DNA of 64,000 nt from contig NC_011961.1 of assembly GCF_000021685.1 (NCBI RefSeq), positions 1 to 64,000 of the forward strand, in the 5' to 3' direction. The notes below the pieces were generated by a model, which saw nothing but the letters and a program-made list of their open reading frames with translations, did not search any database and had not been told where the DNA came from. The DNA comes from Thermomicrobium roseum DSM 5159. Lineage in GTDB: Bacteria > Chloroflexota > Chloroflexia > Thermomicrobiales > Thermomicrobiaceae. Within the stretch, counting starts at the first letter, position 1; each line of letters begins with the position of its first letter. Positions 43,482 to 52,100 of this stretch are shown here, one piece after another. The translations under genes and the position numbers were made by a program.

Positions 43482-44153
43482 GTGAGGCCATGGAGGCTTC
43501 TTCTCGAGGAATGGCCGAAGGAGTGGGTCGGGTTCGTCAGCGAGCTTCCCGGATGCAGCGTGAAGGGGAGAAACCGCGACGAGGTCCTGGCACGGGCGCC
43601 GGAAGCGATCGCCATGCACCTGGCCTGGCTGGACGCTCATGACCTTCCGCGGCCGGAAGGAAGCGGCCCCGAGGTACGAGTAGCCGAGGAGATGGCTGCC
43701 ACAGCACAGGGCGTGGGGCCACTCTTCCACGATGACCGGCAGCCGATGCGCCTCGAGGAAATCGAGGCGGTCCATCGTGTCGGCAGTGCGGCGGTGGCTG
43801 ATCTCCTGGCGCTCTGGGAGCGTGCGAGCGAGTGGGAGCGACGAACCAGGTCCGCTCGTCAGGCGGGCTGGACACCATCGGAGATCCTCCGGCATGTCGC
43901 AGAATCGGATCGCTGGTACGCCGCGCGCCTCTCGCCCGATGTCTCGGGGATGGCGCTTCCCGACGATCCAGCCGAGGCGATCCGGCGAGCGGACCGGGCG
44001 TTCATCGGGGTGGTGCGCGCCTGGTGGAGCGTTTGGGGCGAGACGGTCGTCGAGCGAGAAGGCGAACAGTGGACGGTGCGCAAAGTCCTGCGCCGCCGGA
44101 CTGCGCACCTGCGCGAGCACGCGCAGCAACTCGCTCAATGGCTCGGGGAATGA
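43482..44153 (+). CDS. Fusion of a HicB-like domain with a DinB-like domain
   Basis: A 223-residue protein. Residues 1-55 look like a HicB-type antitoxin fold (EWVGFVSELPGCSVKGRNRDEVLARAPEAIAMHLAWL). Residues 90-223 resemble the DinB/YfiT four-helix family, with possible metal histidines in EILRHVAESDRWYAARL and RRTAHLREHAQQLAQWL. No HicA partner is adjacent. DinB-fold proteins include thiol transferases and hydrolases; HicB-like domains may act as a ligand or protein-binding module. Starts at GTG 43482 with GGCGGGGA upstream. Activity unknown. Confidence 0.65.
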   Translation: MRPWRLLLEEWPKEWVGFVSELPGCSVKGRNRDEVLARAPEAIAMHLAWLDAHDLPRPEGSGPEVRVAEEMAATAQGVGPLFHDDRQPMRLEEIEAVHRVGSAAVADLLALWERASEWERRTRSARQAGWTPSEILRHVAESDRWYAARLSPDVSGMALPDDPAEAIRRADRAFIGVVRAWWSVWGETVVEREGEQWTVRKVLRRRTAHLREHAQQLAQWLGE

Positions 44154-44231
44154 CAGACTTCTCGGCACGTCGGCTGGAGCGGCACCAACCGCCCTGCTGT
44201 CGACAGCGCTTGCAACGACGACTGGTTCTCA

Positions 44232-44720
44232 TCAGCAGAACAGGCGCCAGGTGGCCGGATCGCGCCCAGCTGCAGCATAGTCGAAGTCGCTGGCGAAGGA
44301 TTGGAGACAGGTCGAGCCAGCGAGGACGCGCAGAGCGACGTAGCGCGAGAGTGCGGTGATCGGCCGATCGGGGTCACGGAGTTCCTCGAGTGTGAAGAAG
44401 CGGGCCTCGTCGATTTCCTGGCCATCGGGGCTCGGCTCGCCGGCTGACCAGTCGAGGAGGAACATCACATAGGTATCGGAACGCGGTCCGTCGCAGCGAG
44501 TGCGGACGCCGACGATACCGCGGACGATCGCACGGATACCGGTCTCTTCGGCGATCTCGCGGAGAACGGCCTGGTCGAGCGTCTCACCGGGCTCGACCAG
44601 GCCACCGGGAAAGAGATAGGTTCCCTGGGCTGGGCCATAGCGCTGGCGAACCAGGAGAATGGAACCGGCACGGCGAACGATTCCACCGACCGCGATGACG
44701 TGGGCGTACTGACTGGTCAT
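44232..44720 (-). CDS. NUDIX hydrolase
   Basis: A 162-residue NUDIX-fold pyrophosphohydrolase. The box GLVEPGETLDQAVLREIAEETGI at 40-62 matches Gx5Ex7REUxEExGU perfectly. Beta strands around it (AVGGIVRRAGSILLVRQ) complete the fold. It would hydrolyse a nucleoside-diphosphate-linked compound such as an oxidised nucleotide, ADP-ribose or similar; the sequence does not say which. The C-terminal 30 residues after ALRVLAG are atypical. Confidence 0.92.
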   Translation of the reverse strand: MTSQYAHVIAVGGIVRRAGSILLVRQRYGPAQGTYLFPGGLVEPGETLDQAVLREIAEETGIRAIVRGIVGVRTRCDGPRSDTYVMFLLDWSAGEPSPDGQEIDEARFFTLEELRDPDRPITALSRYVALRVLAGSTCLQSFASDFDYAAAGRDPATWRLFC

Positions 44721-44908
44721 CGGCGCTTCCCTCCTCGTGGCCCAGCAGACCGGAGCGGAGCCGCTCGCTCAGTATGGTGGCTGGACAGGTGATCCGGCGC
44801 AAGAGCAGGGTCGTGGGAAGGCACGAGTCAGCGCGGCGGTAACCAGCGGGCAGGGAATCGCTGGCACCAGGCCACAGGCACGCATGGTAACGGAGGCGGA
44901 CGAGCTGC

Positions 44909-45328
44909 TCACGGCTGAGGAACGAGATCGCGCGGGTTGTGGATTTTCCAGAAGCCATCCTCGTAGACGAGCCGGAACATGTAGGTGGAGACACGCGGGC
45001 CGAGACGCTGGACGACGATGACCGAAGCCTGGTCGCCGCGAATCTCGGGCGGATCGATCTGCAGGATCTCGATCCGTGGACCGAGTTCGGCAGCGATGCG
45101 CACCACCTCGGCGAACTCGTCGAACGATTCCCCCTGGTTGGTGGCGCGGGAGTGCATGAGCCAGGCTTCGCCAGCACGACCATGGTAGACAGCATCGAGA
45201 TAGCGAGTCACGACGGCGCGGATCTCGTCCGCTGGATCGGCAAACGGCGTCGGCTGGAGAGTCGGGGCGGGTCGACTACAGGCCAGCAAGCTCGTAACCA
45301 TACAGAGGACGAGGATGAGACGACGCAT
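44909..45328 (-). CDS. Small lipoprotein with an NTF2-like domain
   Basis: A 139-residue predicted lipoprotein with signal peptide MRRLILVLCMVTSLLAC (lipobox LLAC). The mature part looks like an NTF2/SnoaL-type cone: VVTRYLDAVYHGRAGEAWLMHS for the first helices and VVQRLGPRVSTYMFRLVYEDGFWKIHNP for the C-terminal sheet. ATG 45328 is used since it begins the signal peptide. It is divergent from the formate dehydrogenase operon. Function unknown. The 188 bases to the NUDIX gene hold nothing recognised. Confidence 0.7.
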   Translation of the reverse strand: MRRLILVLCMVTSLLACSRPAPTLQPTPFADPADEIRAVVTRYLDAVYHGRAGEAWLMHSRATNQGESFDEFAEVVRIAAELGPRIEILQIDPPEIRGDQASVIVVQRLGPRVSTYMFRLVYEDGFWKIHNPRDLVPQP

Positions 45329-45375
45329 CCGGCGGCCTCCCACGAGGATACGTGAAGAAAGGATAGCGAGTCCCC

Positions 45376-45404
45376 TTGACGAGGTCAACGGATGCGTTTA
45401 CAAT
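45376..45404 (+). promoter_or_regulatory. Strong sigma-70 promoter of the formate dehydrogenase operon
   Basis: TTGACG (45376-45381), exactly 17 bases, TACAAT (45399-45404): five of six matches in each box. Transcription should start near 45411, giving a 58-base leader to the fdh ATG. No ModE or Fnr-like site was recognised. Confidence 0.75.
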
Positions 45405-45468
45405 GTCGGCAACAGCCCAGATGCGGTGTACGAGTACGGCGATCCGAGTGGAGCGAGGAGGATCTAGG

Positions 45469-48400
45469 ATGGCCGCAACGTTGTCGCGTCGACGTTTCCT
45501 CAAAGTCGGCGGAGCAGCGGCCGGAACGGCGGTCGGGGCGCTCGCGGGGCTCGGTGTGGATCTGCGGCCCAAACAGGTGCGCGCCCAACAGTTGCGCATC
45601 AAGGACGCGCAGGTCTACCCGAGTGTCTGCCCCTACTGTGCGGTCGGCTGCGGCACACTGGTGCACGTCGTGAACGGGCAGATCGTCAACATCGAAGGGA
45701 ACCCGAAGAGTCCGGTCAACAAGGGGAACCTCTGCCCCAAGGGTGCAGCCACCTACCAGCTCCACGTCAACCCGAACCGCTTGACGAAGGTGCTGTATCG
45801 CAAGCCGTACGGCACGCAGTGGGAAGTCGTCGACCTCGACTGGGCGATGGACCGGGTCGCTGAGCTGGTAAAGAAGACGCGCGATGAGACGTTCGTCGAG
45901 ACGCTGCCGAACGGTAAGCGCGTCATGCACACCACGGCGATTTTCGCACTGGGTGGTGCAACGATCGACAACGAGTGGAACCACATTCACCAGAAGCTGA
46001 TGCGCGGCCTGGGGATTGTCCGGATCGAGAACCAGGCGCGGATATGACACAGCTCGACCGTCCCCGGTCTGGGGACTCGGCTCGGGCGCGGTGGCGCGAC
46101 CAACCACGCGGGTGACTGCGTCAACTCCGATCTGATCGTCATCATGGGCTCGAACATGGCGGAGAACCACCCGGTGGCGTTCCGCTGGGTGGCGGAGGCC
46201 AAGCGGCGCGGAGCCAAGCTGATTCACGTCGATCCGCGCTTCACGCGGACATCGGCGATGGCGGACCTCTATGTCCCGCTCCGCTCCGGGACGGATATCG
46301 CCTTCCTGGGCGGGCTCATCCGCTACATGATCGAGAACGAGAAGTATTTCAAGGACTACGTCGTCAACTACACGAACGCGGCGACGATCATCCGCGACGA
46401 TTTCCAGGATACCGAAGACCTCGAAGGTGTCTTCTCCGGCCTCAAGGAAGCACCCCAGGGGACGAACCAGAAGTACGTGTACGACAACGCGACGTGGCAG
46501 TACAAGCGGACGGCACCGTTCGACGCGGCCAAGGCACGCGAGGAAGCGATCAAAGCGGCGACCTTCGCCGAGATGATTCAGAAAATGGTGCCGCCGCCGG
46601 CCGAGAAGGACCCGACGCTGCAGCACCCGCAGACGGTGTTCCAGATCATGCGACGGCACTTCTCGCGCTACACACCGGAGATGGTGGAACAGATCTGCGG
46701 GACACCGAAGGAGCTGTTCCTCCGGGTCGCGGAGATGCTGGCCGAGAATTCCGGCCCCGAGCGCACCACGATGTTCGTTTACGCGATGGGCTGGACGCAG
46801 CACACGTACGGCGTGCAGAACATCGGTGCGGCAGCGCTCCTGCAGCTCTTGCTCGGGAACGTCGGGCGGCCAGGTGGCGGGATCTTAGCGTTGCGCGGGC
46901 ACGCCACGATCCAAGGCTCGACCGACGTGCCGACGCTCCACCACTCGATCCACGGCTACATGGCGCACCCTGACGCACGCCGACGCCATGACACGCTGCG
47001 GGACTATATCCTGACCGAGACGCGGCCGACCGGATACTGGGCCAACCTGCCGAAGTTCATGGTGAGCTACCTCAAGTCGATGTACGGGGATGCCGCCAAG
47101 CCGGAGAATGACTTCGGCTACGACTGGCACCCGAAGATCGCCGGGGACTACTCCTTCATGGCCAGCTTCCACGCGATGGCGAAGGGCGAGATCAAGGGTG
47201 CCTTCTTCTTCGGCCAGAACCCGGCGACCTCGATCAACGGCGGGCTGATCCGGCGGGCACTGGCCAATCTCGACTGGATGGTGGTGAAGGACAACTTCGA
47301 GATCGAGACAGCAGCCTTCTGGTACAAGTCGCCGGAAGTGGAGAGCGGCGAACTCAAGCCGGAGCAGATCAAGACGGAGGTCTTTCTCTTCCCGTCCGCG
47401 CAAGTGGGGGAGATCGAGGGAACCTTCACGAACACCCAGCGCTGGATCCAGTTCCACGAGAAGGCCGCCGATCCTCCCGGCGACTGTCGATCCGACGCCT
47501 GGTTCACGCACCAGCTGGCGCTGCGGCTCAAGAAGCTCTACGCCGACTCGACGCTGCCGCGCGACCAAGGCTTCAAGAACCTGACCTGGGACTTCGACTA
47601 CGAACCGGGCAAGTATCCGACCAACACGCGGATCCAGGGCGAGCCGGACGTCATGAAGATCTGGCGGGAGATCAACGGGTTCAAGACCGACACCGGCGAG
47701 CTCCTCAAGGGGTTCGGTGAACTCAAGGACGACGGCTCGACCACCTGTGCGTCCTGGATCTACTGCGGGGCCTATCCGGAGGAAGGCAAGTTCCTGCCGG
47801 CCAACCGGAACCCGGATCCGGACGACAAGCCGGGGACGCATCTCGGTTGGGCCTACGCCTGGCCGGCGAACCGGCGCATCCTGTACAACCGGGCATCGGC
47901 GGATCCGAACGGCAACCCGTGGTCGGAGCGCAAGAAACTGATCTGGTGGGACGCTGGCCAAAAGAAGTGGGTCGGCTACGACGTCCCGGACTTCCCGGCG
48001 ACCAAGGCGCCCGATACGCCAGCCAAGCCTGGTGCCGCCGGTATGGATGCGCACGACGGTAAGAGCCCGTTCATCCTGTTGCCAGACGGGAAGGGCTGGC
48101 TCTTCGTGCCGACCGGGCTGCAGGACGGACCGCTGCCGACGCACTACGAGCCGATGGAGTCGCCGGTGCCCAACCTGCTCTACCCGAAGTGGCAGACCAA
48201 CCCGATCGCCAAGATCTACGAGCACGAGCGGAACCAGCTCGCCCAGGTTGGTGATCCGCAGTTCCCGATCGTGCTGACGACGTACCGCTTGACGGAGCAC
48301 CACCTCTCCGGGGCCATGAGCCGCTGGCTGCCCTGGCTGGCCGAGCTGCAGCCGGAGCTGTTCGTGGAGATCAGTCCGGAACTGGCGCAGGAGAAGGGGA

Positions 48401-48654
48401 TCCAGAACCTCGATTGGGTGCGGATCACCTCGAAGCGCGGCTCGATCGTGGCCAAGGCGCTGGTGACACCGCGCTTGCGGCCGCTCACGGTCAACGGCAA
48501 GACCGTGCACCAGATCGGCATGCCGTGGCACTGGGGCTTCATGGGTCTGTCCACTGGCGACGTGGTCAACGACTTGACCTCGTGGGTCGCTGATCCGAAC
48601 GTGATGATCCACGAAGCCAAAGCACTGTTGGTCAACGTCGAGAAGGCGAAGTAG
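45469..48654 (+). CDS. fdhA: Selenocysteine-containing formate dehydrogenase, catalytic (alpha) subunit
   Basis: A 1061-residue molybdopterin enzyme that oxidises formate to CO2 on the outer face of the membrane. The N-terminus has a Tat motif (LSRRRFLKVGG). The [4Fe-4S] cluster ligands are C54, C57, C61 and C89 (CPYCAVGCG ... NLCPKG). UGA at 46045-46047 (codon 193) falls exactly where FdnG/FdoG-type enzymes have catalytic selenocysteine, in the context RI-Sec-H, with the partner His next to it. The frame stays open and conserved on both sides (GRGGATNHAGDCVNSDLIVIMGSN after it). A SECIS hairpin follows at once, so the codon is read as Sec. Start ATG 45469 behind GAGGAGGA; the terminal third is the molybdopterin-dinucleotide-binding domain (WVRITSKRGSI). 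Without Sec machinery it would be a truncated 192-residue fragment. Confidence 0.95.
46045..46080 (+). promoter_or_regulatory. SECIS element directing Sec insertion at UGA 193
   Basis: Right after the UGA (46045-46047), GTCCCC (46060-46065) pairs with GGGGAC (46071-46076) around the apical loop GGTCT (46066-46070). The 18 bases between UGA and GGTCT equal the spacing in the Escherichia coli fdhF SECIS, whose GGUCU loop is the SelB-binding site. Outer bases (CC/GG) extend the helix. Confidence 0.9.
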
Positions 48655-48656
48655 TG

Positions 48657-48709
48657 GGGAACGGAGGAGTCCCCAGGGTGACTCGGCTGAGTCACCCTGG
48701 GGAGTTCCC
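48657..48709 (+). promoter_or_regulatory. Very stable hairpin between fdhA and fdhB
   Basis: TCCCCAGGGTGACTC (48670-48684) pairs perfectly with 48689-48703 (15 bp, loop GGCT). An outer helix GGGAAC/GTTCCC (48657-48662 / 48704-48709) is separated from it by a one-sided internal loop. No T-run follows, and the fdhB ribosome binding site comes next. It is more likely an mRNA-stability or processing structure than a terminator. Confidence 0.6.
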
Positions 48710-48724
48710 TGAGGGAGACGAGCC

Positions 48725-49540
48725 ATGGCGCAAGCGATGGGTTTCTTCACTGATACCTCGGTCTGCATCGGGTGCAAGGCCTGCGAAGTGGCCTGCAAGG
48801 CGTGGAACCAGCTCCCGGCCCGCAACGGCGGCAAGGTGCAACTCAGCGGCCAGTCCTACGACAACACCGTGTCCTTGAGCGGCATCCAATGGCGGCACGT
48901 CAAGTTCATCGAGCAGTTCAGCCCCGATCGCTCGACTGGCCGCTGGCTGATGATGAGCGACGTGTGCAAGCACTGCGTGCGGGCTGCCTGCTTGGAGGCC
49001 TGCCCGACCGGCGCCATCATTCGCACCGAGTTCGATACGGTCGTCATCCAGCAGGACGTCTGCAACGGCTGCCGGGCATGCATCTCGGCGTGTCCGTTCG
49101 GCGTGATCGAGATCAACCCGGAAACCAACACGGCGATGAAGTGCACGCTGTGCTACGACCGGCTGCAAGCCGGCATGGTTCCAGCCTGCGCGCAGGCCTG
49201 CCCGACGCAGTCGATCCAGTTCGGGCCGATCGACGAACTCAAGCAACGGGCACAACAGCGGCTCGAGCAGCTCCACGCGCAGGGGGTCACGCAAGCGCGC
49301 CTGTACGGGCACGACGAGTCGATCCTCGGTGGGCTCAACAGCTTCTACCTACTGCTCGACGAGCCGGAGACGTACGGCTTGCCGAAGAATCCGAAGCTAC
49401 CGTCCACCAATACGCCAGTGGCAGCCGGACTCTCCACCGCCAGCGCGGTGGTACTCGGTTTGCTCGGGCTCGTCAGCCTACGCAAGCGCCGGATGGAGGA
49501 ACTGGCGAGCGCTGCCCGCGAGCCGGAGAGCGATGAGTGA
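48725..49540 (+). CDS. fdhB: Formate dehydrogenase iron-sulfur (beta) subunit
   Basis: A 271-residue electron-transfer subunit with four [4Fe-4S] clusters of ferredoxin type: CIGCKACEVACKAW, the pair VCKHCVRAACLEACPTG, CNGCRACISACPFG and CTLCYDRLQAGMVPACAQACPT. This is the FdnH/HybA arrangement. A C-terminal hydrophobic helix (AAGLSTASAVVLGLLGLVSL) would anchor it facing outwards, although it has no export signal of its own and probably rides with the Tat-exported alpha subunit. Passes electrons from FdhA to the membrane subunit. Confidence 0.95.
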   Translation: MAQAMGFFTDTSVCIGCKACEVACKAWNQLPARNGGKVQLSGQSYDNTVSLSGIQWRHVKFIEQFSPDRSTGRWLMMSDVCKHCVRAACLEACPTGAIIRTEFDTVVIQQDVCNGCRACISACPFGVIEINPETNTAMKCTLCYDRLQAGMVPACAQACPTQSIQFGPIDELKQRAQQRLEQLHAQGVTQARLYGHDESILGGLNSFYLLLDEPETYGLPKNPKLPSTNTPVAAGLSTASAVVLGLLGLVSLRKRRMEELASAAREPESDE

Positions 49541-49554
49541 GGGGAGGGACAGCG

Positions 49555-50442
49555 ATGCCGGACACCTTTTATTCGGTCTCGCCCCACTGGGGCTGGTACG
49601 CGGTCGTCGAGTTCTTCGTCGCCGGGCTGGCCGGAACGGCAGCGGGTATCGCGGCTCTCCTCTGGCTGTTCGGTCGCGGCGCCGATCGCATCGTCGCGCG
49701 CTGGGGCTTCGCGATCGCAACGGTCGGGAGCATCCTGAGCGGACTCTTGCTCATCTTGGACCTCAAGCGACCTGATCGCTTTTGGCATATGCTGCTGTTC
49801 TCGGAGACGTTCCTTCCGACGTTCCTCAAGTGGTGGTCGGTCATGGCGCTCGGTGCCTGGTCACTCTTCGTCTTCGGTGGAGCGTCGTTTCTCGCGCTCG
49901 TGGGGAGTCTTGCCGTCGAGGGACGGCTGCCGGCATCGCTCCGTTTTTTGGGACGAGGTATTCTGGGCACCATCATCGTCGTGGGCTCGGGGCTCGCTGG
50001 GACGTTCTACGCTGGCTACAAGGGTGTCCTCCTGAATTCGACCAACCGTCCGCTGTGGGGGGACACTGCCTGGCTCGGCGCGCTCTTCTTCGCGTCCGGT
50101 ATGGCATCGGCGGCAGTCGTGCTGCTCCTTCTGGCCCAACGCTCCTCGCCCTCGACGGTCCCCACGCTTCGCCAGCTGCTGCTGGGAGCCCTGGGTGTCA
50201 GCATCGTCGCCGTCGTTGCCATGCTGGCGACTATGCCGACGCGCGTCACTGAACTCACGCTCGGTAACGTCTACGGTGTGTTGCTCGCTCTCGCGGTCGC
50301 CCTGGGGATGATCGTCCCAGCCGTCGTCGCCTGGCGGCCACAGCTGGTCGGGCGCCTCGCTGTCCCAACGCTAGCCGTTCTGGTGCTGGCTGGTGCCTTC
50401 GTGCTGCGTGCGGCACTGCTGCTCTCCTCGGAGGCAGTGTGA
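49555..50442 (+). CDS. NrfD/PsrC-like membrane subunit of formate dehydrogenase
   Basis: A 295-residue integral membrane protein with about eight hydrophobic segments. The motif LILDLKRPDRFWHMLLF with LKWWSVMALGAW is typical of the NrfD (polysulfide reductase) family, which has no haem and may exchange electrons with quinone. It replaces the cytochrome b556 subunit (FdnI) of the enterobacterial enzyme. ATG 49555 with GGGGAGGGA upstream; the frame is open slightly further. It implies formate oxidation feeding the quinone pool. Confidence 0.9.
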   Translation: MPDTFYSVSPHWGWYAVVEFFVAGLAGTAAGIAALLWLFGRGADRIVARWGFAIATVGSILSGLLLILDLKRPDRFWHMLLFSETFLPTFLKWWSVMALGAWSLFVFGGASFLALVGSLAVEGRLPASLRFLGRGILGTIIVVGSGLAGTFYAGYKGVLLNSTNRPLWGDTAWLGALFFASGMASAAVVLLLLAQRSSPSTVPTLRQLLLGALGVSIVAVVAMLATMPTRVTELTLGNVYGVLLALAVALGMIVPAVVAWRPQLVGRLAVPTLAVLVLAGAFVLRAALLLSSEAV

Positions 50443-50443
50443 G

Positions 50444-50692
50444 ATGTCGAGCAGCGCAACACTGCGACAGCTGAGTCGATTGGCCGCCCGTGGCTTGGTG
50501 GTCCTGCTGATCCTCGTCGCGTTGGGCGCCTGCAGTCCAGAGGCATCGCGGACGCGTGGCGGCGGTCCCGGCGGCGATATCGGGAACCGCGCCACTGAAG
50601 TGCAGCTCCATCCGGGCGGACCGAAGATCATTTACTACAACACGCCGAAAGAAGGAGAAGCGAGCCAGCTCGCCGGGATGCCGGTCGAATGA
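50444..50692 (+). CDS. Small lipoprotein of the formate dehydrogenase operon, unknown
   Basis: Not recognised. 82 residues: a basic start, hydrophobic helix LAARGLVVLLILVALGAC ending in the lipobox LGAC, then a Gly-rich linker and a short polar domain (ATEVQLHPGGPKIIYYNTPKEGEAS). Starts one base after the preceding stop, and its stop overlaps fdhE (ATGA), so its production is tightly tied to the enzyme. Likely an extracytoplasmic accessory to the complex, by context only. Confidence 0.65.
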   Translation: MSSSATLRQLSRLAARGLVVLLILVALGACSPEASRTRGGGPGGDIGNRATEVQLHPGGPKIIYYNTPKEGEASQLAGMPVE

Positions 50693-51561
50693 CTGCGGTC
50701 ATCGACAAGCTGGAGCAGCTGGCGGAGCGAGACGCCGTGCTCGCTCCGCTGGCTCGTTCCTATGCCGCAACGCTCCGCCTCCTGACCAGCCCGACCGGAA
50801 CAGCGATCGCTGTCTTCCTCGACCCAGCTGACCGGCTGGCGAGCGGGGCAGTTCCGCTCCTGCACGGTCGCACGATCGCCACTGATCTCGGCGCGCTCCG
50901 CCAGTTGGCTGCTGACACGACCGCCATCTTCGTGCGCAGCGGTGTTCCCGAAGCGGGCACACTGCTCGACGCGGTCGCGAGCGACAGGCTCCCACTCCTC
51001 GATCTCGTGCGAGCTACCCTGTGCGCTGACCAAGAGAACCTTCAGCGACTCGCACTGGCTACACAGACATCCAATCAACTCGTCGCCGTGCTCGGCAGCG
51101 TGCTTGTGATCCCGATCGCAGCAGCGCTGGTTCGGAACAGTGCCGCAGCGTCGCCGACGAGATGGCAGGCTGGCTACTGCCCAGTCTGCGCTGCCTGGCC
51201 GACGCTGGCCGAACTGCGTGGGCTGGAACGCGAGCGCTGGCTCCGCTGCGGTCGCTGCGGGAGCGGCTGGCGCTTCCCACACCAGGAATGCCCCTTCTGC
51301 GGCAACAGCGACCACCGGCGCCTCGGCTACTTCGCCGAGGAGGGCAAACAGGACTCGCAGCGCGTCGAGGTCTGCCAGGCATGCCGTGGCTACGTCAAGA
51401 CGTTCGCGACGCTCGGTCCCTGGAGTCAGGGGGAAGTCCTCTGGCACGATTTGACCACGGTGGAGCTCGATCTGGTCGCGGCCGAGCGGGACTACCGTCG
51501 GCCCGAGGGGCTCGGCTATCCGCTCGCCGTGCAGATCGTGGCGCGCGAACTGGCCGCCTAG
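50689..51561 (+). CDS. fdhE: Formate dehydrogenase accessory protein FdhE
   Basis: A 290-residue cytoplasmic maturation factor. An N-terminal helical half is followed by a zinc/rubredoxin-like part with four CxxC-type pairs: YCPVCAAWP, LRCGRCGSGW, CPFCGNSDHR and CQACRGYVK. FdhE binds the catalytic subunit before Tat export and is needed for activity of respiratory formate dehydrogenases. It overlaps the lipoprotein gene by 4 bases. Confidence 0.93.
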   Translation: MTAVIDKLEQLAERDAVLAPLARSYAATLRLLTSPTGTAIAVFLDPADRLASGAVPLLHGRTIATDLGALRQLAADTTAIFVRSGVPEAGTLLDAVASDRLPLLDLVRATLCADQENLQRLALATQTSNQLVAVLGSVLVIPIAAALVRNSAAASPTRWQAGYCPVCAAWPTLAELRGLERERWLRCGRCGSGWRFPHQECPFCGNSDHRRLGYFAEEGKQDSQRVEVCQACRGYVKTFATLGPWSQGEVLWHDLTTVELDLVAAERDYRRPEGLGYPLAVQIVARELAA

Positions 51562-51570
51562 GAGTCGACC

Positions 51571-51927
51571 ATGCGACCAGCCTATGACCCGAACGCACTC
51601 GTGCGCCCAGCTGTCTTTTGCCGCGCGCTGCTCGATGCACTCGACGCCAGCGCGGGGCGGCGCAAGCGACGCAAGCGCGACCAGACCCCCGATGCTCTCG
51701 GCCAAGAACTCAAGCGGTGGATCCTGGAGCAAGCGATCGCGGCCGACCCCGAGCCGGACGCATTCGAAGCGTGGCTGCTCGACCTGGTCCTGCGCACGCC
51801 AGGAAGCGGTGGACTCCGCGCCATGTGTCAAGAGGTCTTCATGGAGTACCAGTTGGCGCAGCACGATCCCGACTTCCGCGCCTGGCTCGCGCTCGGCGCG
51901 CCGAGCGCCGATAAGCCGCTGAGCTGA
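51571..51927 (+). CDS. Hypothetical protein downstream of fdhE
   Basis: Not recognised. 118 residues, helical, no signal peptide. A basic cluster (GRRKRRKRDQ) near residue 30 is followed by acidic helices (EAWLLDLVLRTPGSGGLRAMCQEVFMEYQLAQ). Starts 10 bases after fdhE and is presumably co-transcribed. Could be a further maturation or regulatory protein. A small GC hairpin (51949-51964) without a T-tail follows. Confidence 0.55.
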   Translation: MRPAYDPNALVRPAVFCRALLDALDASAGRRKRRKRDQTPDALGQELKRWILEQAIAADPEPDAFEAWLLDLVLRTPGSGGLRAMCQEVFMEYQLAQHDPDFRAWLALGAPSADKPLS

Positions 51928-52100
51928 GGAGCAGAGCCTGCGACGCACCCGGCCGCGCTCGCGGCCAGAACCGACCGCCGCTTCACTTGCGAGGCTCTAC
52001 CGTCAACTTCGCGATCCCGCACCGCCGTATCGTCGGCAAGGCACGCCCTGCCCACGCTCGGTGCAGAGCGTGCCTGCCGACGGTTGGGGGCCAGACGCTA

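Noticed and set aside
45469..46047. Truncated 192-residue formate dehydrogenase fragment followed by a second gene starting at 46144
   Set aside because: The two pieces are in the same frame, and the joined protein is continuous with FdnG-type enzymes. The TGA sits at the catalytic Sec position with a SECIS hairpin, so it is one selenoprotein gene.
46885..48834. A 649-codon minus-strand frame opposite fdhA
   Set aside because: It is the antisense shadow of the catalytic subunit. Composition is abnormal and no motif is present.
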